Position numbers and translations under genes: made by a program. Under the pieces are notes generated by a model, which saw only the letters and a list, made by a program, of their open reading frames with translations, did not search any database and was not told the origin of the DNA. This document shows, one piece after another, positions 11,755 through 24,529 of a DNA stretch of 64,000 nt. The DNA is from Otis tarda (lineage: Eukaryota > Chordata > Aves > Otidiformes > Otididae), in the NCBI GenBank assembly GCA_026413225.1, contig CM048554.1:91181963-91245962 (forward strand), written 5' to 3'. The number at the start of each line of letters is the position of its first letter. The stretch's first letter is position 1.

Positions 11755-14191
11755 ATCATAGAATCATAGAATCATAGAATCATAGAATGGTTAGGGTTGG
11801 AAGGGACCTTCAAAGGTCATCTAGTCCAACCCCCCTGCAAGAAGCAGGGACATCCCCAACCAGATCAGGTTGCTCAGAGCCTCATCCAGCCTGGCCTTGA
11901 ACATTTCCAGGGATGTGGCTTCCACCACCTTTCTGGGCAACCTGTGCCAGTGCTCTACAACTCGCATTGTAAAAAATTCTTTCCTAATTTCCAATCTAAA
12001 TCTACCCCCCACTATTTTAAAACCATTACCCCTTGTCCTATTGCAACAGGCCCTACTAAACAGCCTCTCCCCATCTTTCTTGTAGGCCCCCTTGAGGTAC
12101 TGGAAGACCACTATCAGGTCTCCCTGGAGCCTCCTCTTCTCCAGGCTGAACAGCCCCAACTCTCTCAGCCTGTCCTCATAAGAGAGGTGCTCCAGCCCTT
12201 TTATCATCTTTGTGGCCCTCCTCTGGACCCTTTCCAACTGGTCCATGTGTTGTGTTGTGTTGGGGGCTCCAGAACTGGACACAGTACTCCAGGTGGGGTC
12301 TCACCAGGGCAGAGTAGAGGGGCAGAATCACCTCCCTCGACCTGCTGGCCATGCTCCTCTTGATGCAGCCCAGGATGCGGTTGGCCTTCTGGGCCGCAAG
12401 GGCGCATTGCCGGCTCATGTTAAGCTTCTCATCCACCAGCACTCCCAAGTCCTTCTCCTCAGGGCTGCTCTCAAACCATTCTCCGCCCAGCCTGTATTTG
12501 TGCCTGGGATTGCCATGACCCACATGCAGGACCTTGCACTTGGCCTGGTTGAACTTCATGAGGTTGGCACGGGCCCACCTCTCCAGCCTGTCAAGGTCCC
12601 TCTGGATGGCATCCCTCCCTTCCAGCGTGTCAACGGCACCATACAACTTGGTGTCATTGGCAAACTTGCTGAGGGTGCACTCTATCCCACTGTCCATGTC
12701 GCCGACAAAGATGTTGAACAGGGCCGGGCCCAGCATGGACCCCTGAGGGACGCCACTGGTGACCGGTCTCCACTTGGACATTGAGCCGTTGACCACCACT
12801 CTCTGAGTGCAGCCATCCAGCCAACTCCTTATCCACCGAGTGGTCCGTCCATCAAACCCATGCCTCTCTAGTTTAGAGAGAAGGATGTCGTGCGGGACAG
12901 TGTCAAAAGCTTTGCACAAGTCCAGGTAGATGATGTCAGTTGCTCGTCCCTTGTCCACCGATGCCGTCACCCTGTCATAGAAGGCCACCAAATTGGTCAG
13001 GCACGATCTGCCCTTGGTGAAGCCATGTTGGCTGTCACCAACCACCTCCTTGCTCTCCATGTGCCTTAGCATGGTTTCCAGGAGAATCTGCTCCATGACC
13101 TTGCCAGGAACAGAGGTGAGGCTGACTGGCCTGTAGTTATCCGGGTCTTCCTTATTGCCCTTTTTAAAAATGGGGGTTATGTTCCCTCTCTTCCAGTCAT
13201 CGGGGACCTCACCAGACTGCCACGACTTCTCAAATACGATAGCCAGTGGCTTGGCAACTTCATCCGCCAGTTCCCTCAGGACCCGCGGATGGATCTCATC
13301 AGGTCCCACGGACTTGTGCACCTTTAGGTTCCTCAGATGATCCCAAACCTGCTCTTCGAGTACAGTGGGTGATTCTTCATCCTCGCGGTCCCTGCTTGCA
13401 CCTTCTACAGCTTGGGTGGTGGGACAGGAACTCTTGTCAGTGAAGACTGAGGCAAAAAAGTCATTGAGAACCTCAGCCTTCTCCATGTCCTGGGTAACCA
13501 GGACACCAGTTTCCTTCCGGAGGGGGCCTACATTCTCCTTGGATTTTCTTTTGTCCCCTACGTACCTATAAAAGCTCTTCTTGTTGCTTTTTATATCCCT
13601 GGCCAGATTCAGTTCTGCCAGGGCTTTGGCCTTCCTTACCTTATCCCTGGCCACTCGCACAGCCTCTTTGTAGTCCTCCCATGCTACCTGTCCCCGCTTC
13701 CACCCTCTATAGGCTTCCTTTTTTACTTTCAGTTGGTCCAGGAGCTCCTTGCTCATCCACGCCGGCCTCCTGGCCTTTTTGCCCGACTTGTTTTTCATCG
13801 GGATGCACCTCTGCTGAGCTTGGAGGAGGTGCTCCTTGAATGTGGACCAACTTTCCTGGGCCCCTCTTCCCTCCAGGGCCTCCTCCCATGGCACTGGGCC
13901 CATCAGGTCCCTGAAGAGGCCGAAGTCCGCCTTCCTGAAGCCTAGGGCAGAGAGCTTGCCATGTAGTTTCCTCGCTGCCCCGTGGATCTTGAACTCCACC
14001 ATGTCATGGTCGCTGCAGCCAAGGCTGTCCTTCAGTTTCACATCCCCCACCAATCCCTCCCTGTTGGTGAGCACAAGGTCAAGCATGGCATCCCTCCCTG
14101 TCGGCTCCTCTATCGCCTGCAGGAGGAAGTTATTGTCCACGCATTCCAGGAACCTCCTGGACTGCCTGTGCCCTGCCGTGTTGTCTCTCCA
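11755..14191 (-). mobile_element. CR1 retrotransposon, copy A, 5'-truncated
   Basis: A 2.4-kb minus-strand CR1. Its 3' end is the octamer tail at the left edge, four copies of an atcatagaat-like unit. It then runs through the 3' UTR, the ORF2 C-terminus, the reverse transcriptase and the distal half of the endonuclease. Alignment by eye with copy B (39515-43400) is close throughout and ends abruptly at 14191: copy B continues into the 'acagatgtcagg' segment, whereas this copy changes to unrelated DNA. That is a standard 5' truncation from incomplete reverse transcription. Copies A and B belong to the same young subfamily. Confidence 0.95.
11821..12282 (-). pseudogene. CR1 ORF2 C-terminal segment after frameshift
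   Basis: This is the continuation of copy A ORF2 in another frame. It contains [41 protein letters not shown] and the terminal [15 protein letters not shown] before a stop at 11821. Copy B has the same region fused to its reverse transcriptase, so this is the ORF2 thumb/C-terminal region and not a separate gene. The break comes from one extra base in a short gtgtt repeat near 12248-12262. The first residues, [12 protein letters not shown], are out-of-frame sequence. Confidence 0.9.
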
Positions 14192-14323
14192 TCCAAATGC
14201 GACTCCTGAAGCTGCCCTGCACCCAGGCCTGGCACCAGGCCACCAACAGCTGTAGCACTGAGCATTGCAACATATAAATCTCCCATTGAAACTTGCCCCT
14301 GGTCTCTTGGGATGATAATTCAC
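12176..14323 (-). pseudogene. CR1 ORF2 (partial endonuclease plus reverse transcriptase), disabled
   Basis: This 715-codon open frame would encode the CR1 ORF2 polyprotein, which nicks target DNA and copies element RNA by target-primed reverse transcription. Residues 1-44 are not CR1: they come from flanking DNA right of 14191, read through in frame. CR1 protein starts at W45 ([10 protein letters not shown]). The endonuclease SDH motif is at residues 104-106. The reverse transcriptase follows, with [44 protein letters not shown] and [11 protein letters not shown]. The catalytic FADD motif reads FAND (N556, codon at 12656-12658), which should abolish polymerisation. The frame leaves CR1 near 12250 after a 1-base insertion, so the last ~25 residues are frameshifted. 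The first Met is fortuitous. Confidence 0.9.
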
Positions 14324-17300
14324 CTCTTCTGAACTTCACCTCATCCAAAAACTAACTTTTTTTCCTGCAGGTCCTGTGGGATGCCTTGCGCTAAACTGGC
14401 TTGAAGAAGCTACATTTTATGAGGTAAAACAGTTTTGCTGGAAAGTTCATGATCCATGCAGGACAATGATGTATTCTTTCCTCCTACTTGCCTCATTCAC
14501 TAGGAAAAAAATAGAAACCAGTTGGAATGAGTTGTATGACTTTTTGTGAGAAAACCACTTGGGAGCTTCCTGCAAGTAGGAAAAGAAAACATGAGGTTGA
14601 AGAAAATGTGTTCACCTCCTCTATAATACACAAGACTGGATTCATGTTGCCACCTAACAGCACAATTTGTTGCTGATGTAGTTTATAGATTTCCATTTTG
14701 TTAATTCTATTTGTCTTACAAGCTCTGTGCCCGTGTCTGCTTATGGGAGGTGAGCCTGGACAAGTCTCAAGCAGAGTGAAAGCGATGTTAACATAAATAT
14801 GATTAAAATTGTCATAAAAATCAAAAGCGTTCTGTTTGCAGGTCAGAAGCCACATTACTTTTCCACTCTCTCGAAGACCCATTTGTCCTGTTTTCTTCTT
14901 CCTGAACTATGGAATCCACACAGCTGCACATCTGTGAGTTTTCACAGGTTATCTGAGCAGGTCTTCCTTTGTGCTTGGGACATCAGCTCAAGCTGTTTAA
15001 ATTTAGAAACAAAACATTCTACTAACAATAACTTTAGCTGAATTAAATAGTAGTTATTAGCAGCCACAGACTAATCAGGCAAGTTCTTCTCTGTCACCAA
15101 GATCAATAGCACTGAAGAATTATTCTAAAATTTCAAGATGCATGTCGACTCTTCTTCATTTCAATCAATTAGCTGAGGTCCCTGTTAACACTAGTTCCAG
15201 TTGATAAATTACTGCAGCTTTGGGACTACAGCTGTACCTGTCTTTTATTTTTAAATTATTTGAATTAATTAGTCTTCTACAGGTTATACAACTGCACTCC
15301 AAGGAATTCTCCAGTTGGGCAGTTGGATGGCACATCTGACTTCCAGAGCTACTAAAATAATTCAGATTAGTTATATCAGTATTTAGCTAGTCATCATAGT
15401 CAGCTGAGATGTAAAAAACTAAAAACACTGACATGTCACATACACAAAGAAGAGAGAGAATAAAGAAAGCAGTTGAAAATATTAGATGTCTATTGTTCAT
15501 ATGCTAATACATGATAGATATGAAGATTATTATGAATAGTACTATTCATTCTTATTACCCCACTAAGTGTAGCATCATTATTTCCTGAACTTTCTTTAGA
15601 ATAAATGTAAGGAAAAACTTTAATGAATTCTCCTTAGAAGTCTGTTTTGCTGGCAGCTACTGTTCAAAAAATGTAGCAGGGTTTTTTTCTCCAACACAAA
15701 GACAAAGAAGCGAATGATTCATAGAAAAAAAAAGTAATGAATTTCCCTATATTTCATAGAGATACTCTACATACTCTAGAGCTGTCATAGAGCACAGTCA
15801 GCTCTTAAAATACACATAGTTTAGAACATTTAATCCTGCAGTTCATGAAACAAATACACACTGTCCTCTCTCTGGTTCTTCTTTAATAGTTTGCATAATT
15901 CTGTTAGGTGAGCTTTGATGATAAACTTTATGGACAAATCAGTTAATTGAAAAGGAAACTAATTTAATAAAACATTTTTAACATGTTTTCTGAGATACAG
16001 AAAATAAAAATCCACATTTTGATTTTGAAACCAGAACATCCTTAAAATGCCTAAATAAATGACATTTTCAAGGCTTATGATTGGATTTTGAAGGCAAAAC
16101 CAAATGGCATCAGTAGCAAGCTGCAATATTCCATAGCCCTGCTCAAGTATTCCTATACTATTGAAGTCTTACCTTTTCTGACAGATCTTACTTATGCCTT
16201 TTCAATTATTTAAAAAAAGAGGCAAGATAAGAAAGGAAACGTGGAGATACCTGCACAATTTTTATTTGGTGGCTAACCAGAGCCCCTAGTAAGAGGAATC
16301 ATTCTTCTCTGCCTTAAATTTGCTGTTATATCTCTACATAAATCTTCTAGATAATCACATATGGCACTATGCTACAAGATGGCAGGTGCTCTGTGTGAGA
16401 TGCTCTGTTTTCTGAATGTTGAGTGGGAGTTGAGAAGTGCTTTGGACTGTGTTATACTATGATGAGAAACTGAGCAAGAAATGTTTATTTTCATGTTTAC
16501 AGTTCTAGCTTAGTTGAAAAGGAAAAAAAAAGTAAAATAGAAAAGGAGGTCTAATTAAACTCAAATTCCTGCAATTATCTGACTCTTTGGGAGAAGACAA
16601 TCAGTGTATCCCTCAAAACAATTTGGAGTGCTTAAAAACAGAGGCAATGGGTATGCTTAGCCTTTTTCTGGAAATCCCCTTTCAGAAGGCTCTTACAGAT
16701 GATCTGAGAAATTTAATAAGAAAAGTTCAGAACAGTTTGTCCAGCTGAAAAGATGAAGTACTTTGGGGAGAATTAGCTCCAGCAAGAGGCAGAGGAGGAA
16801 AAAAAAAAAACAAACCTGCTGGCTAGGAAACATTTCCTCTTCTTTACTTTCCTGGTCTTTGATATCAAAGTAAGAATTACACTTCGAGTAAGATGAAAAC
16901 ATGTTTTTGATGTTCTGGTGTCCCTAGCAGGAATGGGCACCAGCTCAGAGGCAGCAGTCCAGGAGCCCAACTGACTAAACTTCGTGGTGCTGAAGCAAGG
17001 AGCAGGTGCCAGCAGGCTGGAAAGCTTCATGGGGGAATAATGCTTTCTTGTTCAGTCACCAAAAGGGAAATTATTGCTAACAAGCTAACAGTTGTTGTTC
17101 TATTTAAATTATCCTGGTAAAACAATCTTTTCTGACACCTATTCCCTCTACTATGTCTAAACAACACATGAGCAGGCAATGCGCCATCCAATAAGTTAAG
17201 CAAGACAGCTGTAAGTGCAGGCAGCTTGCAGATGATTCATTTTTATGATAAGTGGTAATGAGTAGTGCTCTTTCTAGAAGTGCAAGGATTTCTGTTGACC

Positions 17301-19611
17301 TTTTTCAGTGGGCACTAATATACGTTTGAAAATAAAAGTCCTTATTAAAAGCTTGCTCTGTAAGCTGTGGCACTGTGGCTGGTGAAAGACTTATGTGGGA
17401 TTTTACTAGGACTTTAACAGACTGTGTGCTATAACTTAGGACCTGGTCATCAATGGGGATGTTAGATATGCTCTGACTCACTGAGAAATGGATGACAAGA
17501 GCATATGGCAGCTTGAATCCAACAGCTGGTCCTAATTATGACAGAGTTGTAGCCCACCCTCCGTGTATTAGAGCAAGCAGCGTTGCTGGCCATGATCTCT
17601 TTCCCACTCTTGCTCTAGGGGTGCTGGGGCAGAGACAGTGACCATCTTTCATATAGGCACAGGGAAAAGGCATGAGATCAAATAGGCATGCCTCTTTGTG
17701 CATTCATGCAAGCCTAATTATAATCTGTTTAATAAAATCTGCATCTGGTTCTGGTTGTCCTCAAGCCACTGACTCAAAAATCCCTAAAGAACATTTTCCT
17801 GGCTTTGCCAGTTCTCAGATCTCTCTTTACTGGCTTCACGTTGCCTTTACCATGACAATGATGAGATGAAAGACGCCCACTAAAAATTAAAACACATTTA
17901 TTTACCTGAAACTCTTGTTTTCTGAAAGTAACCCTCCTAGCAGGCTGCCTTCATCCTTTAAGATGTGTGTGATTTACTAACATTTTAAATTGTTTAAGAC
18001 AAGGACAATTCTTACTAATTTCTCCATCATGTAGTGACTATGTAGTTGCCTGATTATTGCAGTTATCAACTGCAATAAAACAGATTTCTTCTAGAAGCTT
18101 ACCTTGAGAAAGAAATGAAAATAAAACACAACATGAAATGAAATCCTTGACAAAAAAAAAACAAAAAACGAGAACATACAGTAACTAGCAAGAATGTAAG
18201 CAAAGGTATAATACTTAAAACATGAAACAATTCCAATTAAAGAATTCTTTTAGTAGTGATAAATTAATAAAAGTGCTCTCTGAACCTAAAATACAGAGTA
18301 ATACTCACTGTTCAATAGCGACTCTGCTAAAATATTCTTAAATTATGTGAAACTCTAAAGCATTTTTTCACATCTTTCTTGATCTTGATTTTGCACAAAT
18401 CCAGATTTAATAGAAAACCTGTTCTTTAACCTAAACCAGTAATTTACAAGGAGTTCTGAATCAATCAAAATTAAATTCTAATATTGTGATGAAGAGTTTG
18501 CCTTTTCAGCTTTGATGATAAGGTTGCATGAGGTTTTAACTGAAATTTGGAACATAGGAGCAAGACTGGGGTGTAATTTTTTGCACTGCATGGAGCCATT
18601 CGATGTTTTAAAGCTTGTGCAAGGTACAGCAAGTATGAAAAATGCCAACCCTCTGCTATTATCTACAAATTCATATGTACTCAGAAGGGAATTCCCTCTG
18701 TTTTCTCTCTTTCTTTTCTAACCTTTTAAAAATTGAGATCAAGGGATAAAAATCTCCATACCTATTGCAAAACAAAAATGGGAATAACTGAAGCTGGCAA
18801 GCTATTAGTTTTCTGAGTGTCATGCTAAGTTAGGCAGGCATTCTAAAGGTGCAGATACTGCAGATACTTATGTTTGAGTAATGCAGATTTCACAAGCACT
18901 CCTACAGAAGTCAGATGCCATAAAAGAAAACACATCAGCAGAACTTGTTAGGAGTATCCAGCAATCCTCATGGACTAGCGCTGCAGACAGGAGCCAGGAA
19001 GCTCAATCACAATACAGTGAATCTTTGAATAACTGTGAATCAGGAATCTATCATCATCTTCATTATCATAAAATGCTGTAGATCCTTGTGTTTAACTTGT
19101 TTGAAGTCTTGAAAGGCAACAGGAATTTATACAGTCTTCAGCTGAATTGATGTCTTGCTCAAAAATGTGTTTTGATCAGAGCAAATTGATGCTCATAGGA
19201 AATGTGAGGTATGCACTTTTTAAATGAATTTTTGGCATGGTATACAAAATTGGAGGCATATAGACAAAGGAGGAAGAAAGGCAGAAAGAGAGACTACTCT
19301 TAGGAAGATAGAGGGAGAAGAATGAGGGTGAATAAAACTTTTTCAGTATCTGCTGGAGAGGACAGGAGCTGACTCAAGCTAAGGGTTTGCGCCAGGGTAC
19401 ACCCATGAGTAGGTAGGTTTTGTAACATTCTGGTGCATTTCTATAGAAAGCTATGTTTAATGACAGAATTACAACTGAATTGAGATAAACTACAATGCTG
19501 CATTTATGCATTTAATAAATATTTGAATCTGCCTCACTGAGTTGATCTCACTCTGAGGAAACAGGCTTTTTGAGAAGAAGGAAATGATGCCAAATATATT
19601 TTGCTTCTGTG
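14192..19611. other. Non-coding single-copy DNA, no gene recognised
   Basis: No exon or repeat family is visible in 5.4 kb. The longest open frame is 129 codons (14493-14882, minus) without recognisable motifs. A splice-acceptor-like sequence, 'tttttttcctgcag', ends near 14370, but no convincing open exon follows it. Confidence 0.6.
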
Positions 19612-20117
19612 ATGGAACCCCCAACATAGGAAGGATGTGGACCTGTTGGAGCGAGTCCAGAGGAGGGCCATGAAGATGATCAGAGAGCTGGAGCACCTCT
19701 CCTATGAGGACAGGCTGAGAGAGCTGGGGCTGTTCAGCCTGGAGAAGAGAAGGCTCCAGGGAGACCTTGTAGTGGTCTTCCAGTACCTAAAGGGGGCCTA
19801 CAGGAAAGATGGGGAGAAACTCTTCAGCAGGGCCTGTTGTGATAGGTCGAAGCGTAATGGTTTTAAACTAGAGAAGGTAGATTCAGAGTAGATAAAAAGA
19901 AAAAAAATTTTCAGTGAAGGTAGTGAAACACTGGACCAGGTTGCCCAGAGAGGTGGTTGATGCCCCATCCCTGGAAACATTCAAGGCCAGGCTTGACGGG
20001 GCTCTGAGCAACCTGATCTGGTTGGAGATGTCCCTGCTCCTTGCAAGGGAGTTAGACTAATGACCTCTAAAGTTCCTTTCCAATTCTAACTATTCAATGA
20101 TTCTGTGATTCTGTGAT
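19612..20117 (+). mobile_element. CR1 3' fragment, plus strand
   Basis: A 5'-truncated CR1. The 84-codon frame at 19637-19891 has [41 protein letters not shown] and [11 protein letters not shown], matching the ORF2 C-terminus of copies A and B. The frame then breaks in an A-rich stretch near 19895-19910. The 3' UTR follows and the element ends in octamers (gattctgtgattctgtgat). It is somewhat more diverged than copies A and B. Confidence 0.92.
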
Positions 20118-21760
20118 GGGGATTTTGTGTGGACTGCTTGTATCACCAAACTGGATTTAAAATTAAGAACCACTCAAAGCAGCTGCAGACTATCAGCAAG
20201 CCAGTGGCAAATAGAGTGGTGTACCATGTCAGCAGGAACTGGTGCACCACAGTCAAAATGCAGCTTAACGTAGGGACCCTAGTGTGACCTCTGCAGAAAA
20301 ACTGGTGCTAGCGATGCTAAGATAGGTTTGTGTAGCTCTGGAAGCAGATCACACTAAGGGGGCAACAACTCAGCAGTTGGACTCCTGTGAATAGATTTAT
20401 ACAGCTAAATAAAACAAGGTGGGAGGAAGCTTGAGCACAGCATTGTTATTAGTCCCTACTACTTAACTGAGTGCACACTGTCCCCTTAGTGTCGAGTGAC
20501 AGACACTCAGAGGCATAGCTTAGACTGAGCAACTAGGATGCTCCGAGGCAATCTCTGGGCACAGTTTGACAGCAAGTGTGTGCCAAGGACCATAGCAAAT
20601 ACAGTACAGACAAGACAGATTTGAGCCCCTCCACAGTCTTCCAGTGCAATCCAAATACCTCCAGCTTCATGCTGTGAAAAAACCCACCACAAAACAGTTT
20701 GATGGGCTGCACATGGCTCCAGCATTATTTCATAGAAATAAATGTGAACAGAAATATATGCAAAGAATATATGGTAAAACAGGTATCAGACAAGAACTCC
20801 TGATGACTAGCAGGGAGGAAGCAGCCAGTAGTTTAGCGCAATTACCTATCATTTCTGGCTGTGAGTTGATCTAGGGAAATCACTTTGTTGGCCATATGCT
20901 CTTTCCAATCATGCACACCAAAAAGCTATCAAACCTTCTGCATGCTCAGTGTTATTAACAACCTCAGCTCAGTAGACACCCAGAATGGAAGTAATAAACA
21001 CTATTACAAGTTAGGCTACAAATATATTAGCAGTCGTGCAATCAAGTTTACTGCACTGGGGTAAGCTCACTTTCCCAGTAAAGTCACTTCCACATTTTAT
21101 AGGAAATAAAAATTGTATAGTATGTCAAGTATTTCACAACTTCTTACCTGGAAAACACCGAAAATGAAAAACATAAACATGGAGCAGATATTTACAGAAG
21201 GTGCTTTCTTTCATATTGCAGCTCTTCCCTCTGGCAGCAGAAATGTGCACTTGGTGGAGAAATAGCAGAATATACATCAGGGAAATTCTGTCTTGTCATA
21301 ACTGTATAGATATATTTGTACTCCAATGAGCAGTAGTTCTGACTACAAGTGCAGTAATCCTACTCATATGAGTGGTTGACACAGAAACATAAGAGGATTC
21401 AATATGAAACAAAAAGTGTCTCTAAACCAGTACATTTAGCATATATCTTAGACCAGTATACCTGAAGTTAATCTGAAAAATACTGTACCATCCACACTTT
21501 AAATATGAGAGAAACTATCAAGGTGATCTTTAAATTTGTCATGTGCTAGGAATAGTCTCCATAGGCTCTTCATTTAATTTCAAATGCAGTGTTTCAGCAT
21601 GGAATCCAAAAAAGATTAATACAATTACAGTAAGTTGATCAATACCTCTTTCTCTCTATCCAAAGAAAAAGAAAATAAAAGTTGGAGAGTTATTTTTCTT
21701 ATGCTACAAAATTGTGATTCCAAATTTGTAATGTCCTATAGCTACATCAGGACTTCCCAG

Positions 21761-21780
21761 GAAGGGACTAGAAGGGACTA
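21761..21780. repeat. 10-bp tandem duplication
   Basis: The unit gaagggacta is present twice, perfectly, and followed by the first four bases of a third unit. Confidence 0.8.
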
Positions 21781-22812
21781 GAAGCATGAGGAGACAGATG
21801 TTTTTCCTGATTCCATTCTTTGATGACCTCAGGGATATCAGTATGGAATATTTTCTGGGCAAGAAAGAAGTAACACCTGTAATAGTCTATCTGACACCCT
21901 GTGTCGCCGTAGCACCTCAGGGTCCAGCCGTGTAGCTGTGCAGGCAAGGGAAGGATGGTCCCTCCTCTACATGCCTCAGCACTGAGAGATGAGGCTGGAG
22001 CACACGAGGGCTCAGAGACTGCACTGCATCATTAGACTACCATGATATGACATAGTTGGCGTGATACAGGTTTGTATCTACCTGCATACTTTGCATGATA
22101 GGTTTGCATCTACCTGTATGTAGATGAATAGGATTTTAAAACGCAGTTAATAGGTGTGACAACTCAGTTTTCAGATGCCTAAGCTGAAATGTTTTTTAAG
22201 GGTCCTGTTTCAGAAAATGGAGGGTCATCATCTTCTAGACTGTAGATTCCACTGAGGGTTCTCAAAATTGTGATACTAGGCTATTTCATAGGGTATGTCT
22301 CCCATAAGCCTACAGACAGAGAAACACTCATTGGTGATTCTTGGATTATAATGCTCTAAAAGAATTTAGAAAATAATGCAACCTGATTTAGAATGAAAGT
22401 TTAGCTCCCTCCTAATGATTTCCTACTTCAGAAAAATTATATTACGTTACTGGAAAATTCATATATCTAACTGATATTTGCTTCCATTCATTGATGATTA
22501 GCAATTCTATGAATTAGCAGCATAAAGTCACTATGAAAATCAACTGGAAAACATAGTAAAAATGTTGATCTTCATCTGATGTCTTTAGTATACATGAAAT
22601 TGAACTGGTGCAAGTAATGTCCAAGATGTGTAACATTAAGACGTGGTATGAGCTTTACTAGTGTTGGACCTAAAAGATGCATGATTCTCAAAAATACTGC
22701 ACATAATCCATAGATCCTAAGTAACCACAGAAGAAATATTAGCATTGCTATTGCTTTTGTTTATATATTTTAGTGCTGGAGATATTACAGTATCCTAAAA
22801 TTGCCAGAGGAG

Positions 22813-22852
22813 CTTTTGGATATATAGCTCATGTTTTGGATATATAGCTCAG
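22813..22852. repeat. 20-bp tandem duplication
   Basis: Two near-identical 20-bp units contain ttttggatatatagctca. They differ only in the last two bases of the unit. Confidence 0.85.
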
Positions 22853-24483
22853 AGTCTTAGGCTCTGAATGGCAGATGTTTTTTGACTAATGTATGTGCTT
22901 TCTTGCAGTGATAGTTGGGACTAATTACACTGTAGCTGTTTTAAACTGCAGTCAAAATAATATTTAAAGCTTTAGTTTCTACTTCCCCTCCTGAGGGAGG
23001 CAGCGGAGAAGTGTTATAGAGAGCAGCAGCAGTTACATTTCTTTATTTCGAAGACAAACTGTGCATCTTTTGAAACACAAGAAAATGAGAAGAGATTCTT
23101 TCAAGACTCCACTTTGTTCTCTGCTCCGTGATCTCTTTCACGGCTTACAAAGGAGGTGACAGTGTGCAGTAGCATAAGAGTACCGATGAACAAGAGGAAG
23201 GACTTTCTTCCGGCATGTGGCTGTTCAGTCTGTGGGTGGAGCATCACAATCAGGGCTCCTGTCTCGCATTGCCTGCAGCAACATTCAGCTCTATAGGTAC
23301 GTACAAGTGGAGAAATAACCCCCAGCAAAGAAGAGAAAGTGGTAGTGATTTATGTTTTTCTTGCTTCATGTGCTTCTCTCAGAAAATAAGTGTTTCTTCT
23401 CATAATTTTTTTTTTTTTCTATTCTGAGAGCTATTAAGAAGAAACTAGAGATAGAGATAAGCTGAAAGAATCAATCTGAATAATGCTTTGGTGTAGACAG
23501 ATCAAAGGAAAGGCACAAACATGGAATTAAATATTTTTGAGTTAAAGTGGCAAGATTTTTGAGTTATCCGTGTCCACCAACTGTGTCCATGCTTATGTTC
23601 ACCTAGCATATCCCAGGCCCCAGGCAAAAAATGGGGCCTCCTAAAACTGTTTAACCACACCATGTGTGAATACAGTTTACTCGCTAAAGAGTCAGTTTAA
23701 GACCACTCACACTCAAAGATCACAGTGACTTAGCTCTCATCCTAACAAGGTGCTGTCAGAACCTGCACTTTGCTGCACGCCAGTACACAGATACTCTGGA
23801 AGGATACTAACCTTTTGACCTACTTGGTTTGAGACTGGTTATGGTTTAAATTTAGATCCTGAAAGTAGCTGAGTCTCAGGAATCCACGAGACTCTTCCTA
23901 TCAGAAATTGCCTTTCTCACATATCTGAGGTGTTAAAAATAGTCTCATTTAGGCAGTGTCCAGTCAGCAAGGCTCAATTCCTTTGCTGGCAGACAACAGA
24001 GTTAAAGCTAAGACAATTGCTTTTAAGTTCTGTAACTCCTAAAATAGTGTTGCAACAGCATCTTCTGTCTAGGCTGCTGTGGGGACCACACTGGTGTATC
24101 AGCGTAGGAGAGAAGGCATAGCTCTCCTCTTACCACAGACAGGGAGAAGGGTCTTTTCCACACAAGCAGAGATCCAGATCGCTGAAGCACACACTGCTGC
24201 TTTTAACACTGTTATTTTCACAGTAACAGAGATCCGAGTTTCAAATCCTGATTAGTCTAACAAGTAACAACAAACACAGCTGTAAAACCATGTTCCCCAG
24301 CTGAGTATCTCAGAGTGTTTAGTGTTATTTAACAGCAGGACATATTAACAGGCTGCATTTGTAATTTCTTTTACAGATGAAACAATATAGTACTGCCTCT
24401 GAGGCTGTGCAGTGAAAAGAACTCTCCTGTAGAATATGATGTTATAAAATAAATTATTGTTACAAGACATTATATATGTACAA

Positions 24484-24529
24484 TTTCTATTTGTTTATTT
24501 TTAAGGTTTCTATTTGTTTATTTTTAAGG
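24484..24529. repeat. 23-bp perfect tandem duplication
   Basis: A T-rich 23-bp unit (starting tttctatttg and ending ttttaagg) occurs twice with no mismatch. Perfect identity in neutral DNA suggests a recent event. Confidence 0.9.

Noticed and set aside
11797-14255. Plus-strand frames of up to 190 codons across CR1 copy A
   Set aside because: They are antisense shadows of the CR1 ORF2 coding strand.
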